Assembly: GCA_018340805.1 (NCBI GenBank) | Contig: JACMZG010000008.1 | Coordinates: 57,409,509 to 57,473,508 of the forward strand | Direction of reading: 5' to 3' | DNA length: 64,000 nt | Source: Microvelia longipes | Taxonomy: Eukaryota; Arthropoda; Insecta; Hemiptera; Veliidae | Shown: piece after piece, positions 40,400-51,289 of the stretch | Numbering within the stretch: position 1 is the stretch's first letter | Layout of the letters: the number at the start of each line of letters is the position of its first letter | Position numbers and translations under genes: made by a program | The notes under the pieces: model-generated | The model's input: only the letters and a program-made list of their open reading frames with translations | Told to the model about the DNA's origin: nothing | The model's database searches: none

Positions 40400-42157
40400 C
40401 ACCCATCTCCTCCAAAATAAGTCTGAAAAGTATTGAGCGACTCTCCACATTTTACGGTGGTGTAGATCATCTCCAGAGAAAACTCCTGGGGCAATTACCT
40501 GACATTCATTGCCGATGAGAAAGTGGTTAGGTGTTAAGCTTTCATAGTCTTGATGGTCAGAAGATACGTAAGTAAGCGGGTGGCTGTTAACGGAATATTC
40601 AGCTTCAAGCAAAAAAGTGTGAAGAACTTCTTCTTTTGGACACTGCTCATTTAAAATTGCCCTTAAAGCTACTTTCACAGACCTTACCATTCGCTCCCAA
40701 ACTCCACCCATATGAGGTGCTGCTGGGGGATTAAATGACCATTGGATGTGTCTCACAGTGCAGAATTGATGAATTTCGTTCTGATCCAAATCATTTAAGG
40801 CCAATTTCATCTCCTTCTCTGCTCCACGTAAGTTTGTGCCATTATCCGAGCACAGTTGTCTAGGATAACCTCTTCGACAGATGAACCTACGAATGGCCAT
40901 TATGCAAGAATCTGTTGTGAGATTTGCAGCAAGTTCAAGGTGAACCGCTCTTGTAGTTAAGCAAGAAAACAGTACTCCATAGCGTTTTTCCCGCCTTCGA
41001 CCTATTTTGACATTCATCGGCCCAAAATAGTCTATTCCTGTCACTATGAATGCCCGGGCTTGAGGAGTAAGTCGATAGGTAGGCAAGTTCCCCTCAATTT
41101 GATCTTCACATTTAGCATTTTTACGCTTACAGAAAATACACGATCGCTGACAATTTCGCACAGCGTTACGTCCGCTTATAATCCAAAATTTTAAGCGCAA
41201 CTCATTGAGAATTTGTTCCCTTCCTTGGTGATGATTTTTTCGGTGATAATGCCTGATCAGTAATTTTGTAAACCGATGCTTTCCATCGAGTATAAAAGGT
41301 TTTCTAATGTGTTCAGGAAGAAAGTTTTCAGCATTTTCAAAACGACCTGATAATCGTAAAAGTCCATCATTGTCCAGAAAGGGATTCAACTTAAACAATT
41401 TACTTGATGGTTTTATATCCTTACCAGTTTGTAAACGTATTATTTCATCACAGAAGCATTCGTATTGAGCCTGCTTCAGCAGTAATTTTTCAGACCTTTC
41501 AAACTCCTCGAGGGTTATTTCTTTGCTACAAATTCTATTTTGGGTCCTGACTTTTGCTTTGCATATTCTTATAAAAACAAACACCCGTGCTGTACTGTTT
41601 ACTGCTCTGAGATAATCTTCAAATGCAGCAAATCTAACTAATGTTTTAGGTTCGTTGGAGGTTAAAAGTACTACTTCTTTCCTAGTTTCTAGTTCGGGTT
41701 CTGTATTTTCCAGCATTGTCGAAGCAGGCCAGAGTTCTTCTCTTTCAAGCAAAAAGTTAGGACCATTTAACCAGCGTGTATTCGCTAAACTCTCTGAGTT
41801 GTTAAGAGCTCGCGTAGCATCATCTGCGACATTCAACGATGTTGGTAACCATTTCCACTCTTCTTTCTCAGTCAATTCATGAATTTCTCCTACTCTATTG
41901 GCTACGAATGTTTTAAAGCGTTTTGGAGTTGATTGAATCCAACCATAAACAATTTTCGAATCGGTCCAAAAATATCGTTTATTTATTTTGACTCTGTGAC
42001 TTTCCAGCACAATAGAGGATAGTTCAGCTCCCATTACAGCAGCTTGAAGTTCGATACGGGGTACAGTCATAGGTTTCAAGGAGGTGACTCTAGCTTTTGC
42101 CATTACTATTGCAGTTGAAATCTGTTCATTTAAGGATATAAATCTAATATACGACAC
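40142..42157 (-). CDS. BEL-3 RNase H, integrase and DUF5641
   Basis: 671 codons without a break, the longest BEL frame here. The RNase H-like part (IELQAAVMGAELSSIVLE, then RYFWTDSKIVYGWIQS) lies near residues 35-150. The integrase zinc finger (HYHRKNHHQGREQIL...CIFCKR) is at about 300-350. The integrase core follows with GIDYFGPMN, LCSDNGTNLRGAEKEM and MGGVWERMVRSV, giving D-D-E. Last is the DUF5641 block (AIDDIVIIADENNPRNHWP...YPGRDNKVRVVDIR) near 575-660. It ends at the stop at 40142, just before the polypurine tract. Confidence 0.93.
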   Translation of the reverse strand: MSYIRFISLNEQISTAIVMAKARVTSLKPMTVPRIELQAAVMGAELSSIVLESHRVKINKRYFWTDSKIVYGWIQSTPKRFKTFVANRVGEIHELTEKEEWKWLPTSLNVADDATRALNNSESLANTRWLNGPNFLLEREELWPASTMLENTEPELETRKEVVLLTSNEPKTLVRFAAFEDYLRAVNSTARVFVFIRICKAKVRTQNRICSKEITLEEFERSEKLLLKQAQYECFCDEIIRLQTGKDIKPSSKLFKLNPFLDNDGLLRLSGRFENAENFLPEHIRKPFILDGKHRFTKLLIRHYHRKNHHQGREQILNELRLKFWIISGRNAVRNCQRSCIFCKRKNAKCEDQIEGNLPTYRLTPQARAFIVTGIDYFGPMNVKIGRRREKRYGVLFSCLTTRAVHLELAANLTTDSCIMAIRRFICRRGYPRQLCSDNGTNLRGAEKEMKLALNDLDQNEIHQFCTVRHIQWSFNPPAAPHMGGVWERMVRSVKVALRAILNEQCPKEEVLHTFLLEAEYSVNSHPLTYVSSDHQDYESLTPNHFLIGNECQVIAPGVFSGDDLHHRKMWRVAQYFSDLFWRRWVKEYLPTLVSRNKWHKSKKDLAIDDIVIIADENNPRNHWPIGIIVKVYPGRDNKVRVVDIRTATGELKRPIHKIILLLSAKDSRIN

Positions 42158-43002
42158 AGCGGCATAGCCTTTCTCACTGCCATCACAGAACGTATGCAGT
42201 TGTATCTTTTACATCTAAGTTCAATCCATACCAGCGAGGGATTTTAAACATCTCGTACATTGTTAAGCTCGATCGACCAAGACTGACATTTTTCGAATAG
42301 CGATGCACTTATAGCTCATCCCAATCAAGTTTTTCGGTCCAGACTTCTTGTAGTAGCATTCTTCCTCGTATTGTTATAGGAGATAGTATACCTAGAGGAT
42401 CATAAACAGACATTACCACTTTAAGCACCTCTCGCTTCGTTGGAGGTGAAGTTTTATTTAATATGGTTGCATACTTCTCTAATACTTTATCAGAAAAACT
42501 AAGATAGTCTGTTTTTGGATCCCAGACTAAACCCAGAACTCTTTCAGATGTTGGCCAGCTTTCAAATTGTACCTCCGCGACTGACTTAGCACGCAGTTCA
42601 GGTGGAATTCCCATTATTATTGCCGATGAGTTGCTTACCCAGTTGCGCATATTAAATTTTCCTTCTTTATAGCAGTTTATTATCTGACCTACTACATCTA
42701 TGGCCTCGGCTTCTGAGTGAAAACAATCTAAATAGTCATCAACATATTGGTTGTTGTATATTGCTGATACAGCAGCAGGATATTTTTTTGCGTTTGTGTC
42801 GGCATTCTGTCTGGTCACGTATATCGCACAGCTCGGAGAACAAGCAGACCCGAATATCATTACCTGCATTTGATATATTTTCGGTGGAGTCTTTCTGTCT
42901 CTTCCGCGCCACAGAAATCTTTGCGCTACTTGATCTTCTGGTTTAATCTTTATTCGCAAAAACATTTCCTCAATATCTCCTACTACAGCAAACTGTTTTT
43001 CT
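42158..43002 (-). pseudogene. BEL-3 RT palm and thumb
   Basis: The frame at 42965-42309 carries MFLRIKIKPEDQVAQRFLW, then YNNQYVDDYLDCFHSEAEA with the Y-V-D-D active site, then ERVLGLVWDPKTDYLSFSD and SVYDPLGILSPITIRGRMLL. It continues toward RNase H through a shifted stretch (42308-42158). One frameshift separates it from the upstream RT part at about 43000. Confidence 0.88.
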
Positions 43003-43584
43003 CTAAAAGGTAATGACCCCTGGTAATGAATTAAGCAAATCAGGTCCAGTTATTAAATGGTCGTTAAAAGACACTCCGTTTGACTTAGCCTTGGCATCGA
43101 ATACGAAACGAAACTTATCCGGCTTGCTTGGATGTTTTACAGCAAAATGAGGCAAGTACCAAGTTTTTTCAGGTTCGACGTTTGCTTCTTCTTCGGTAAG
43201 AATCCTTGCATACCCTTTTTGTACAAAGCTGTCGATTTGCTGACTATACTTATTAGCAAATGCATCGTCTTTATCCATTTTCCTTTCAACTGTATGAAGC
43301 CTCCGCAATGCGGCTTTCTTGCTTTCTGGTAATCTTGCTTCTCTATCTTTCCACAATAGCCCGATTTCCCAATGCTTGCTGTCTAATTGCCTGCATGTCT
43401 CTTCCATAATCTTTAAACCTTTCTTATCCTCTTGGGACAGGACTTTTTTCCCTGGCTTCACTAAGTTGTCAGCAAGAATGTTTTCACGAAGCAACTCTTC
43501 TATCTCAGGATCTTTGTTGCAGCAATGATATGTAAATTCAGCGTCCACTCTGTCTTTTATGAGTGACACATTGCCGTGGATCAC
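43003..43584 (-). pseudogene. BEL-3 protease-RT linker and RT start
   Basis: 193 codons: FTYHCCNKDPEIEELLREN, LLWKDREARLPESKKAALRR, LPHFAVKHPSKPDKFRFVFD and FNDHLITGPDLLNSLP. This is the conserved entry of BEL/Pao RT. The frame leaves at about 43003. Confidence 0.88.
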
Positions 43585-43915
43585 CCATCCTAGTTTTTGT
43601 TTTTGAGGCGAATGGAGCGTTGCTTGGCCCTTGTACTACTTCACGTGCTATAATCAAGTCAACGTGTTCTTGTCCTATTAGTATTTTTGGCTTGACGTTG
43701 TCTAAGTTTACTAGGGGAACTGTCTCTAAATGTTTCCACTGTTTTACATATTTAGTCGCATTTACTGAATGGCATGGCAAATTAAGTCGTTCTACGGTTC
43801 GTACATTAGCTAGATCGAAGACTGTATCATCTAGCTTACCTTTAATTCTCAGGTTGATCTTTTTTGACTTGGAGTCTTCATAGCAGCTGGCATTTGTCCA
43901 ATACACTATCTTTTT
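43538..43915 (-). pseudogene. BEL-3 protease C-terminal part
   Basis: INLRIKGKLDDTVFDLANVR, then LPCHSVNATKYV and VKPKILIGQEHVDLIIAREV are DUF1758 wording: the end of the aspartic protease. The catalytic N-terminal half is absent because the element is truncated at about 43920. Confidence 0.85.
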
Positions 43916-43934
43916 TTAGATAAGATTAAAGGCG

Positions 43935-44290
43935 ATCTTCTCTCTTAAATTATGATTCTTATTCCATGTAAGGTTTTGTAAGTAGATCAGCAAGCATTTC
44001 AGTTGTTGGGCACTAGGTGAAGATAGCTTCGTTTTTTGATTTTATATCCCGTACAAAATTATATTTCACGTCAATATGCTTTGATCTGGTTTTGCTTCCT
44101 TCGTGGTCTAACATTTTAAGTGTTGACTGGTTGTATTCGAACATGGTAATCTGCGTAGGCTGTGCATTTAAATCAGCTAATAATTTCTTTACCTAGACCA
44201 TTTCTTGGCATGTTTCTGTTAATGAAATATATCCTGATACGCAGGATTGTTTCTTGCTTCCCCAAGCTATAGCGCCTTGACATATTAATT
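43935..44290 (-). pseudogene. Copia RNase H C-terminus (minus-strand piece)
   Basis: Minus-strand reading gives GAIAWGSKKQSCVSGYISLT, then KMLDHEGSKTRSKHIDVKY and TTEMLADLLTKP, the classic end of Copia pol. It stops at about 43935, a few bases from BEL-3, with no 3' LTR. On the other side it abuts the LTR-like start of the plus-strand Copia half at 44299. It probably belongs to the same copy as the minus-strand RT at 54164-54855. Confidence 0.85.
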
Positions 44291-44298
44291 TCATAGAT

Positions 44299-44413
44299 AA
44301 AAATCATAGATATTTACCATTTTAGGGAAGGGGTATTTTTAGATTCTTTAAAAATAGCTTACGTCATCCCTATTATACAAGAAAGGTAGCAAAGAGGTTT
44401 GTGGAAAATAAAG

Positions 44414-44484
<71 letters not shown>

Positions 44485-44570
44485 ATATATATAATATATA
44501 TATATATACAAATTTTTATTCTCTAGAGGTTATGAGCCCCTAAAGTGGAGAATTGGTAAGAAAATTTAAT
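44299..44570 (+). repeat. Copia 5' LTR/leader (plus-strand half)
   Basis: Inverted match to 55546-55810 (shared start AAAAATCATAGATATTTACC). It contains an (AC)n(TA)n microsatellite and is followed at 44528-44539 by GGTTATGAGCCC, a one-base variant of the primer site in the other copy. Confidence 0.82.
44418..44512. repeat. (AC)n(TA)n microsatellite in Copia LTR
   Basis: About 16 AC units followed by some 60 bases of broken TA repeat. The counterpart in the inverted copy at 55575-55692 has a different length, as expected of slippage. Confidence 0.93.
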
Positions 44571-44582
44571 AATAATAGTCTA

Positions 44583-45200
44583 TAATGGATACGGATTCAA
44601 AGATCTATAAAAAGTCTAAATAACACAGTTGGTCCTTATTAAAAGATCAAAACACATTTGAATGCTGGAAAGCTCTTAAAGACTATTCATGAAAAGCCAA
44701 CATTGTCAACAAGTTAGTATTCTAAAAAGACTATGTAAACTACAAATGTCAGAGGGAGATAATATGGAAACTCATCTTAGTAAAATATTTGAACTCATAG
44801 AGAAACTCCAAAGCATGGGTGAAAATTTGGCAGAAAAACTAGTTGCCGCATTTATGCTGTTAAGTCTGCCTGATAGTTATGGCTTTAGAATCTAGGTCTG
44901 GGAGGAGTTGATTACAAACTGTAGTGAAGAAAGGCTTGTACAGGAATACAGCCGTAGAAATGAAAATAATTCAATTCTAACCAATCTGCATTACAAACTA
45001 ATTCTAATAACATTAGTAGAAACGTCAAGTACTGTACGTATTGTCGTAAGAAATTTCATACAAAAGATGAATGCTGGTATCTTAATAAAGAAAATAAACG
45101 TTCTCAAAAACTTAACAAAAATAATCAAAACAAATCGTCGCATGTCAAGAAGGTTACAGATGTAAATAATCAAAGTGATGGAAATTATGAAAACGGTAAT
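44583..45200 (+). pseudogene. Copia gag, plus-strand copy
   Basis: Gag wording matches the minus-strand copy: LKRLCKLQMSEGDNMETHL, then KIFELIEKLQSMGENLAEKL. A CCHC knuckle, CTYCRKKFHTKDEC, lies near 45035-45075. A ~100-bp segment of the N-terminus is lost near 44600-44640, and two frameshifts are visible at 44890 and 44985. Confidence 0.82.
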
Positions 45201-45796
45201 GAAACCTCGCAATCGTGTTTTGCAAGCTTGAACACAAGAAGTGAAAAATCAATATGGATTGTCGTTTCAGCAGCAACATGTCATATATTTAATGACATAT
45301 CGAGTTTTATAAATTTAAATAAAAACAAAAAAGAAAAAATATTTCTCGCGGATGGAACAACACTGATTTCAAAAGGCATTGGTGATGTTTGTTTATAGAC
45401 AAAGAGCCCAGGGGTGTTTTGTTAATAAAAAGTGTAATGGCTGGAACCTGCCATTACACTTTTTATTAACAAAACACCCCTGGTCTCTTAGTCTATTATA
45501 TTTGGAAAATAATGACAAGACAATTAGAAAAATTATTAAAGATGTATTATTTGTACCAGAAGTAGACGGAAATTTATTATCAGTTAAAAAATTGACAGAA
45601 AAAGGGTATACAGCGATATTTGACAACACTTCATGTAAAATTATGAAAAATAAATTCGTTGAAGCTACAGCTTATTTACATAAAAACTTATACATCCTAA
45701 ATTTATTTCAAAATAATAAATCATTGTTAACCACAAATACGAATTGTAAAACGTACGATATAAATTTACTTCACAGACGATTTGGACACAGAGATC
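45201..45796 (+). pseudogene. Copia protease and integrase lead, dead active site
   Basis: The protease block reads IWIVVSAATCHIFNDISSF where Copia elements have D-S-G-A-T: the catalytic aspartate is V and the glycine A. FLADGTTLISKGIGDV follows, then a palindromic insertion (45391-45500), then KTIRKIIKDVLFVPEVDGNL and KKLTEKGYTAIFDNTSCKI. The GAG-pre-integrase motif INLLHRRFGHRDH ends at the LINE junction at 45796. Confidence 0.84.
45391..45500. repeat. Palindromic mini-element (~105 bp) in Copia protease
   Basis: A perfect 34-bp stem (45408-45441 with 45450-45483) and an 8-base loop; weaker pairing extends to TAGAC...GTCTA on the outside, flanked by TA. It interrupts the protease reading between GIGDV and the YLENNDK segment. 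Fits a very small Tc1/mariner-type MITE. Confidence 0.85.
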
Positions 45797-46308
45797 ATTT
45801 ATTTATTTGTAATTTACGGCGTGAGCCAATATACAAAAATCAAAAAACAAAAATTTACAAAATTAAGATAAAAAAAATAAGTTACAGTATAAATTAGTGG
45901 TAAACATCAAAATGGAAAATTTGACAAGACTATAAAATAAAAATAAAATATCGCATTCATAAAGGAGGAAAGTAAAAGGGGAAAAAAGAAAAAAAAAGCT
46001 GTAACATCAAAGTATTAGTGATAAATGTGTGATTATGATGGTGAGAAAGATAACAAAAATACACTCAAATAATAAACGTTAAATAAAAGAATAACATAAA
46101 AAATAATATATAATATAAAATAAATAAAATATAATAAATAATATAAAAAAAGGAATATAAATATGTACATAAATAACATAAAATAAAAATAATAAACATA
46201 AAACCCTAAAGGATTATACTACGGATCGACACGTAAAAGAGTAGAGAACTAAAAATAAGTTAAAATTATAATATAGCATATGCAACTAAAACAATTAAAA
46301 AGTATACT
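45797..46308 (-). other. LINE-3 3' noncoding region
   Basis: AT-rich, noncoding, ending (minus strand) in a short ATTACAAATAAATAA tail at the Copia junction. The simple tail is the expected signature of target-primed insertion. Confidence 0.7.
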
Positions 46309-48760
46309 TTATAGAACTGAGAGAAGATGAGAAGTAACAAACGATTTGAATTTACAAATAGAAACGGTAAATTTTAAGTCAGGAATAGAATTTGCTAGAC
46401 GCAATTCGAGATATAGAAGAATTGAAGAGGTAATTTGTTCGGAGAAAAGGAATGAAGAAAATTTGTTGGTTTCTAAGATATATAGTGTAAGGTTCGTGAT
46501 GAGATATTGTGATGAGATATGAGATATGATAAGATGAAAGAAGAGGACAATCAACAAGAAAATTAATTAAACGATAGAGGAAAGACAGATCAAGAGAAAA
46601 GCGGCGAACTGAAGGAGGAGTGAGATAAAGAAGATATTGATCTCAAGATAAGGGGTGTTAGAACAATCAAGACCTAGACGATAACAACACATCCTAAGAA
46701 ATTTTAAATAAACAGAAGCCAATTTTTCTTTGTACGTAGTTTGGTGAGAAGAAGCGTATTCTAGACTGGGACGAACAAGAGAAAAAAAAGGCGTTTAAAT
46801 GTATCAATTGAAGAAAAGTCTTTGGAAGAGCGATAAATAAAACCTAAGAGCTTGAAAGATTTATTGACTGTTTGCTGGATATGGTGGTCGAAAAAAAGTT
46901 TATGATCGAAGAGAACACCTAAGTAATTTATTATGGACACACGCTCAAGAGCCTTGTTGTTGATAGAATAGTTAAACATGATTGGGGTATTCTTTCTATA
47001 AAAGGATATAACTTTACATTTCTTAATATTTAATTTTAAACCATTTGCTGTGCACCTGAGAAAAGATTTAAAGAATTTTGTAGGTTATGGCAATCAAGCA
47101 AAGTTTTGATTTTGAAGTAAAGCTAGAGATCATCTGCAAAAAGAAGGAATATTACAGAAGGCAGGATAGAATACACATCATTTATAAAAGTAATAAAGAG
47201 AAGGGAACCTAGATGAGAGCCTTGAGGGACTCCAGTAGAAGTAGGAAAAGAGTAGGATAGAAATGATTTTAATTTAACAATTTGTTTTCGACCAATAAGA
47301 TAAGATTCTAACCAGGAAAGAAGAAGACCACCAATACCATGAGCTTTTAATTTTAGAATAAGAAGAGGGAAATTTAATGAATCAAAAGCTTTGGAGAGAT
47401 CAGTATAAACCGCGTCTACCTGAAGAAATTCATCAAAAGCTTGAAAAATATAGTGTTGATAACAAAGAAGATTCGTTACAGTAGAGCGACCAGTAAGGAA
47501 ACCATGTTGTTGTGGAATAATGAGAGAAGAGAGAGTGGGAAATATTGCATCAGTTACTAGAGACTCATATATTTTACCAACAATAGGAAGAAGAGCAATA
47601 GGACGATAGTTATGCGCTGAAGATTTGTCGCCAGATTTAAAAATTGGAACGACGTAGCTGGTTTTTAAACAGTCAGGAAACACACCACAAGAAAGAGAGG
47701 GTTAAATAAGGAGTGAAGAGGATTCGCAAGAATTGAAGCACAATGTTTAAGAATAAAAGGAGGGATATTATCAGGTCCTGGACCTTTGTCAGACTTTAAA
47801 TTTTGAAGTTTAGAGAGGATAGAGTCATAAGAGATTGAAAGAGAAGATAAAAGAACCGAAGAAGACATATTTGGAACCCTATTAACAGTAGGAGTTATTG
47901 GATCAGAGAAAACACTAGAAAAATGATCAGCGAAAATGTTACAAATACTTTGAGGGCAGTTTCCTGAGGAGTCATTAAGATGAATAGAGTCTGGAAGAGA
48001 TGAAGATTTCCTTAGGGAATTTACATAGTTCCAAAAGTTTTTAATATTGCTAGGGATAGAAGATTCAATATCTTTAATATATTGGGAATAACAGGATTTT
48101 GATAAAGATTTACACTGAGACCGAACAGAAGAGAAAAGAAGATAATCACTGTAAGAGAGAGTAGATTTATACTCTCTCTTTATTATACTCCCTTACTAAT
48201 AATAGAGGGGGGTGATGAGAATCCAATTTGAGTAACGGGTCCAAAACATCATTTATAATATCATCATCACATGAAGAGAAAACCAAGTCAAGAGTGCGGT
48301 TGTTACTGTTAGAGATTTTATTGACTTGATACAGAGAGTGAAAGGAAAATTAATTCAAAACGTGTTGAGCTTCAGGTGAGTTGAAAGTATAGGTAGTGTC
48401 GGACCAGTCAGCATCAGGTAGGTTGTAATCACCAAATAGCAGAACATGTGAGAAGGTATGAGATGACAATATTTCTTCAACAGATAAGCAATGATTTTCG
48501 TAGGAAACCAACGGAGATCTAGGAGGTAGATACGTAGCACCGATAAGAGTTTTAGTGATACCATGGTTGAGAGAGATAAAAATTTGCTCAACAGAATCAC
48601 AGTTCACACGTATAGAGTGACACTTAAGTGTACACTTAACAGCAATTAAGCAACCACCGAAACTAGATTTTTCACTTGTACAATAATCACGATCTTTTCG
48701 GAAAATTTTATAATTAGTCAAGCCAAGTTTGTTTGTTAAAATATTGGAGGTAAGGTTAGT
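46309..48760 (-). pseudogene. LINE-3 ORF2: endonuclease and reverse transcriptase
   Basis: Minus strand, several frames. Endonuclease end at 48721-48350: SSFGGCLIAVK, then LIGATYLPPRSPLVSYE, HVLLFGDYNLPDADWSD. RT at 47868-47123: LKSDKGPGPDNIPPFILKH, IFKSGDKSSAHNYRPIALL, QQHGFLTGRSTVTNLL, VYTDLSKAFDSLNFPLL, TGVPQGSHLGSLLFITFIND and FLLFADDL with the F-A-D-D active site. Thumb at 46979-46761: INYLGVLFDHKLFFDHHI. Frameshifts occur about every 500 bases; the first half of the endonuclease is not readable. Confidence 0.87.
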
Positions 48761-48837
48761 TTCTGTTAATATTAATACATCATAGTCAGAAGAGGTGGCA
48801 GCAATCTTTAAGTTGCTAAGTTTTGAACGGAGGCCTC

Positions 48838-49429
48838 TTACGTTCTGATAATAGATGGTGATTGGGGGCCGGGAACTTGCAAGTTTTTTGGAGCCGTAGA
48901 AACAATTTTAGGAGATCCATTTACAAATTTAATTGTTAAATCTTTATCGCCACTCGCAATACGTTTTTCTAGCTGATCCCTTAACTTTTGTAAGAAGTCT
49001 CTTTGGGCTTGTGTAGTGTCGTTTTTAACTTTATAAGTTAACTTTTCAGTGATAAGTAGGCCGGATTTTAATATTGTCAGCGAAGTTACCTTGTCCTGGA
49101 AAAAAGCTTTCAATGGCCTAATTTTATTTGGCTGAACTGTTCCGTCGAATAGTTTTAATAAGACAGCTAACCGGGATGTTAAGATGACACAATACTTCCG
49201 TTATAGCTTTCTTATCACATTCAAGACACGCAAGTGGATCAGAAGACGAGCTTTCAGCAATATTAAAGAAAAGAACATTACGTGAACGATTTTCGCGATC
49301 TTTTAACTCATTTATAACATCTTCAGTTACAACAGAAGAGTCAGAAACCAGTTCAGAGTTAATAACATTTAATTTGCCCTCGGATTTAGATGTCTTCTCA
49401 GTATTAGCGAGAGTATCAACAAGAGATAA
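48838..49429 (-). pseudogene. LINE-3 ORF1, C-terminal part
   Basis: Minus strand: SEGKLNVINSELVSDSSVVT, then INELKDRENRSRNVLFFNI, a coiled-coil/RRM-like ORF1 start, and LQKLRDQLEKRIASGDKDL, then FVNGSPKIVS at the end. Frameshift near 49130. Upstream part beyond Harbinger A at 52755. Confidence 0.77.
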
Positions 49430-49615
49430 GGCCCGTATTCAGAATCATTTTAAAAAAATCTCTCCTAGGTTGTTCCTACCTTCTCCTAGGTTGTTCCTAG
49501 CTTTCTCTCCTAGGCCTAGCGGTATTCAGAATCAGTTTTTGAAATCTCTCCTAGGTTGTTCCTAGGTTGTTCCTAGCTTCTTCCTACCTTCTCCTAGCTT
49601 TTAAAAAATCAACCC
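49430..49615 (+). repeat. Subterminal CCTAGG-type array, left end of Harbinger A
   Basis: About a dozen units such as TCTCCTAGGTTGTTCCTAG in one direction. The terminal phrase GGTATTCAGAATCA recurs internally at about 49508, so the end itself is partly duplicated. Confidence 0.85.
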
Positions 49616-51289
49616 TAGGAATGATTTTACGTAAATTTATTCGTGCTAAAACGTTAATATAACAAAAATAGAATAAAAACTTACATTAGAGTTAATTATA
49701 ACTTAATTTTATTAATTATCTTTACAATAATTTGAACCTTAATTTTACGTAAACAGACATTTTTTGACAACTAGCGCTACCTAGTAGAGAACTGTAAACT
49801 AATAATATTGAGATATTCTACAAAAATAAACAAATGATTTGTAAACAAACCTGGCACAGAATAAACTCCCTTAAAATACGTGAATTTGTAATGACAACAA
49901 ACTTATTTATAGTTGCCGATTATTTTAAAGTATATCTAATGTGAAAGTGCGTGACCTTGACCCAGTGAAGGTTTGAAACTAGAGAATGATTTGCATTTTA
50001 TTTTCACTTATGAAGAAATCATTATATGTCATCAATGTACTATTTAAATGTTTTTACAATAACATAGTTTAGTGATAATATAAAACAGGTTAAACTTTCG
50101 TAGAGTGTATGGGTGCTACATTTTTGAATTGTAAGTTTATAGAAAAAATTATTATATTTGACATAAATAAATCATCATATTATAGGGTTGTATAAACCCT
50201 ACAGTTGGTACTTCCATTTTTCACACTGATCTATAAAGTCATATCACGTAAAGTCAAATTAGTTTACGTAGCAATTAGTTCGTTTTAGGCGTTTTAAAAG
50301 CGGTTGATATGTGAACAGTTTAAAAACTACACAAAACAAACAAAATGTATAATATACTTTTCAGTCTTGTTTACCTTTATAAGTTAGCCAATTTACCCGT
50401 AATTATTTAGTTTAGTTTAGAACTTTCCAGTAATAATTATATACTCAATAAAATATACTCAGCACTAGTATTATTTTATTTATTTTCTATAAGGTTTCAT
50501 CAAGTTTATGATACTTTCCATTTATAATATTTGATAGCATTTACCATTTGCATTACCACGTTAAGGCAGAGTTTTGAATCCCACATTTTAATGGGGAGAT
50601 ACATCAATAAGTATAATGTTTACTCTACCAACATAATGTAAACAATGCTTACTATCCCCGTTATGATCTTTCTAATCAAATCAGCATTAAACATCTCTGA
50701 GTTCATACGTTGTGAACGTAGAGATCACGATTTTCTTTACGTCGTGAACTGTGTGTATTTTTTATAGTATCATAAGCCTATTGCTTAGGGAAAAAACATT
50801 TGTTATAGCTTAACAAAAAATTAAAAAATGTAAATGGAATGTAAAAACTTTGCTTCGGGTATATAATCGACCATATCAAATATAAATACGTCACGGAAGT
50901 TACGTTTTGTTGCAGAACGTTTCTTTGTTTACATAATAAAGCAATGCTATTGGTCACTTTAGGATCACAAAAAATAAATAATAGGATCCTTTGTTTCATT
51001 TTGTTTTGATATGAGCCAATATATATTTTGTGACGTCACACTTTCGCGACGATTAACATAGTGCTCATGAAGAAGATATACAGGGTGGTGCATTTCACCC
51101 TGCACTGGTGCATTTCACCAATACATCACTTTGATTAACTCAGCTTCGTATGGAGCTATCGCGATAAAATTCGTTACAACCCCACTAAGTTGACAACTGG
51201 AAGTTTGAATACCCAATTATTATGTTGTTAATCGTCTGGTATGTATGGTCATCATATTACCATAATATGTGATTTTTACAGTAACTTTA
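49616..51289. other. AT-rich interior of Harbinger A
   Basis: No transposase or Myb-like frame is supported. Around 51080-51120 there is a duplicated CAGGGTG...GGTGCATTTCACC phrase. The short minus-strand frame at 50778-50999 shows no family features. Confidence 0.55.

Larger units (their letters stand above)
39094..43920 (-). mobile_element. BEL/Pao retrotransposon 3, 5'-truncated
   Basis: Protease end, RT, RNase H, integrase and DUF5641 lie in order on the minus strand from 43915 to 40142. Gag and the 5' LTR are missing because the element stops at about 43920, directly against a Copia RNase H fragment. It is a different BEL family from BEL-2, judged by protein wording. Confidence 0.87.
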
